DNA from: an uncultured Lachnospiraceae bacterium
Lineage (GTDB): Bacteria > Bacillota > Clostridia > Lachnospirales > Lachnospiraceae
Direction: 5' to 3'
DNA: 7,054 bases
Assembly: GCA_902783395.1 (NCBI GenBank)
Contig: CACZRA010000292.1
Coordinates: 1 to 7,054 of the forward strand
The position numbers and the translations under genes are program-made. The notes under the pieces are model-generated. The model was not told where the DNA came from and ran no database searches. It saw only the letters and a list, made by a program, of their open reading frames with translations. The stretch's first letter is position 1. Every line of letters starts with the position of its first letter. This document shows, in pieces, positions 5,934-7,054 of this stretch.

Positions 5934-7054
5934 ACGATCCTCTCGTTACATCAGCCTTTTCAAGCTCAAACCAGAAGCTGACACCATCCTCATAGTTTAT
6001 CACACCGCAGGTTTTATTCATAGTGTCCATTAAAGCCTTCACTATAGAAAGTCCTACGCCGGATCCGCCGACCTCTCTCGTCCGCGCTTTATCCACCTTA
6101 TAAAACTTCTCCCATATACGGTCTACGGCTTCCTCCGGTATCGGCTCCCCGGTATTGAACACCGATATCCTTACGTTCTCTCCGGCATCCTCTGTTCTGA
6201 TCTCGATCCGTTTTTCCCCGCCTGCATAATGTATGGCGTTTGTGAGGTAATTACTGAACACCGTTTCCGTTTTTGCCTCATCGCTCCACACATATACAGG
6301 CTGATCCGCATAAAATACTATTTTTGCATCATAACGTTTTATCAGTATTTCGGAGCTCTCTATTATTCCCTTTATCAAAGACGTGATATCAAAGCGCTCC
6401 ATTTTAGCCGGATCATTTCCGAACTCGATATGGTTAAGCTCAAGCAGATTTGACACGAGCTTACCCATTTTTTCGGATTCATCTATAATGACACCGAGGT
6501 ATTCATTTCTGCTCTCTTCATCGTCAGCTATCCCGTCTCTGAGTCCTTCCGCATATCCGGTCACCAGTGCGATGGGAGTTTTCAGCTCATGAGAAACATT
6601 GGAAATGAACTCACTCCTCATGCTCTCTATCTGTTCTTTCCTCTCTATATCCTGCTGCAGCTCGATATTTGCGCTCTTAAGCTCCGATATCGCATTTTCG
6701 AGCTGTGAGGACATCTCATTCATATGCTGCCCCAGCTCACCTATCTCATTTCCTACATTATCCTCATACTTCGCGTCAAAATCCAGATGAGCCATTCTGT
6801 CCGATATACGGGTCAGCTCAAGTATGGGATCGGTGATCTTTTTGGTAACGAACCACATCCCGACTGTCCCGATGACGGCAATGAGCACGGCTATATAAAG
6901 CATGAATCTTGTGGCGATCTTGGCGCTCTCCCTTATACTCTCCAGAGGAGTACGGATAAGGATAAGATCACCGCTGCTGAGATATCCCCAGAGCTCTATA
7001 TAGTCGGACTTCATGGCAGGATCTGTGCTTTTGGTTATCCTGTATTCATCCGTA
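5914..7054 (-). CDS. Sensor histidine kinase of a two-component system, N-terminus cut by window edge
   Basis: Membrane sensor that autophosphorylates on His and passes phosphate to a response regulator, which is not in this window and may lie beyond 7054. The frame stays open through the right edge, so 13 further residues precede the Met at 7014-7012; that Met is internal, not the start. Counting from it: the end of an extracellular sensor region ending in LIRTPLESIRES (19-30), a membrane segment (about 37-56), HAMP (about 57-110), a coiled-coil-prone stretch, then HisKA with phospho-acceptor His142 in NVSHELKTP. HATPase_c follows with N box NYLTNA (255-260), G1 FNTGEPIP (286-293), F box IWEKFYKVDKAR (300-311) and G2 GGSGVGLSIV (316-325). 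Asn replaces the usual Asp in G1, as is common in this clostridial subfamily, so the kinase is probably active. The gene ends inside the lipoprotein start, which indicates translational coupling. The signal sensed cannot be told. Confidence 0.95.
   Translation of the reverse strand, partial: TDEYRITKSTDPAMKSDYIELWGYLSSGDLILIRTPLESIRESAKIATRFMLYIAVLIAVIGTVGMWFVTKKITDPILELTRISDRMAHLDFDAKYEDNVGNEIGELGQHMNEMSSQLENAISELKSANIELQQDIERKEQIESMRSEFISNVSHELKTPIALVTGYAEGLRDGIADDEESRNEYLGVIIDESEKMGKLVSNLLELNHIEFGNDPAKMERFDITSLIKGIIESSEILIKRYDAKIVFYADQPVYVWSDEAKTETVFSNYLTNAIHYAGGEKRIEIRTEDAGENVRISVFNTGEPIPEEAVDRIWEKFYKVDKARTREVGGSGVGLSIVKALMDTMNKTCGVINYEDGVSFWFELEKADVTRGSYDEERI

Noticed and set aside
7012..7014. 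ATG 7014 as the true start of the histidine kinase
   Set aside because: The reading frame continues without a stop to the window edge, and a start here would leave only one membrane segment with most of the sensor region missing.

Overview
The window holds five genes, all on the minus strand and tightly packed, so transcription runs from the right edge to the left. In that order they are: the C-terminal part of a sensor histidine kinase (cut at 7054), a short lipoprotein, a 1210-residue protein with a fatty-acyl-ligase-like adenylation domain, a carrier domain and a condensation domain, a cytoplasmic SGNH/GDSL hydrolase, and the 5' two thirds of homoserine O-acyltransferase metA (cut at position 1). 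Junctions are a 20-base overlap and gaps of about 74, 52 and 42 bases. I see no convincing Rho-independent terminator, so one operon is possible, although a weak promoter may sit just ahead of the large gene. No RNA gene, mobile element, CRISPR array or stretch of more than 300 bases without a gene was found.

The organism is most likely a Gram-positive anaerobe of the Clostridia, probably Lachnospiraceae (Butyrivibrio/Roseburia-like). This is inferred from AGGAG-type ribosome binding sites, the style of the histidine kinase (FNTGEPIP G1 box and RIWEKFYKVDKAR-type F box), the lipoprotein signal and the Firmicutes-type MetA carrying Glu111. No marker gene settles the taxonomy.

The most distinctive gene is the large one. 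Its adenylation domain resembles long-chain acyl-CoA synthetases rather than amino-acid-selecting NRPS domains. A carrier domain (phosphopantetheine Ser in GLDS) and a condensation domain with an AHxxxDG active site follow. It then ends in about 150 residues that look like a decayed C-terminal piece of a second adenylation domain, without the nucleotide-binding core or the catalytic lysine. The inferred chemistry is activation of a carboxylic (probably fatty) acid, loading onto the built-in carrier, and transfer by the condensation domain to an unidentified amine or alcohol acceptor. The SGNH hydrolase downstream has no signal peptide and could act on thioester or ester intermediates or products in the cytoplasm. 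The sensor kinase and lipoprotein upstream suggest an envelope-related signal, but a functional link is inference from gene order. MetA belongs to methionine synthesis and may simply be a neighbour.
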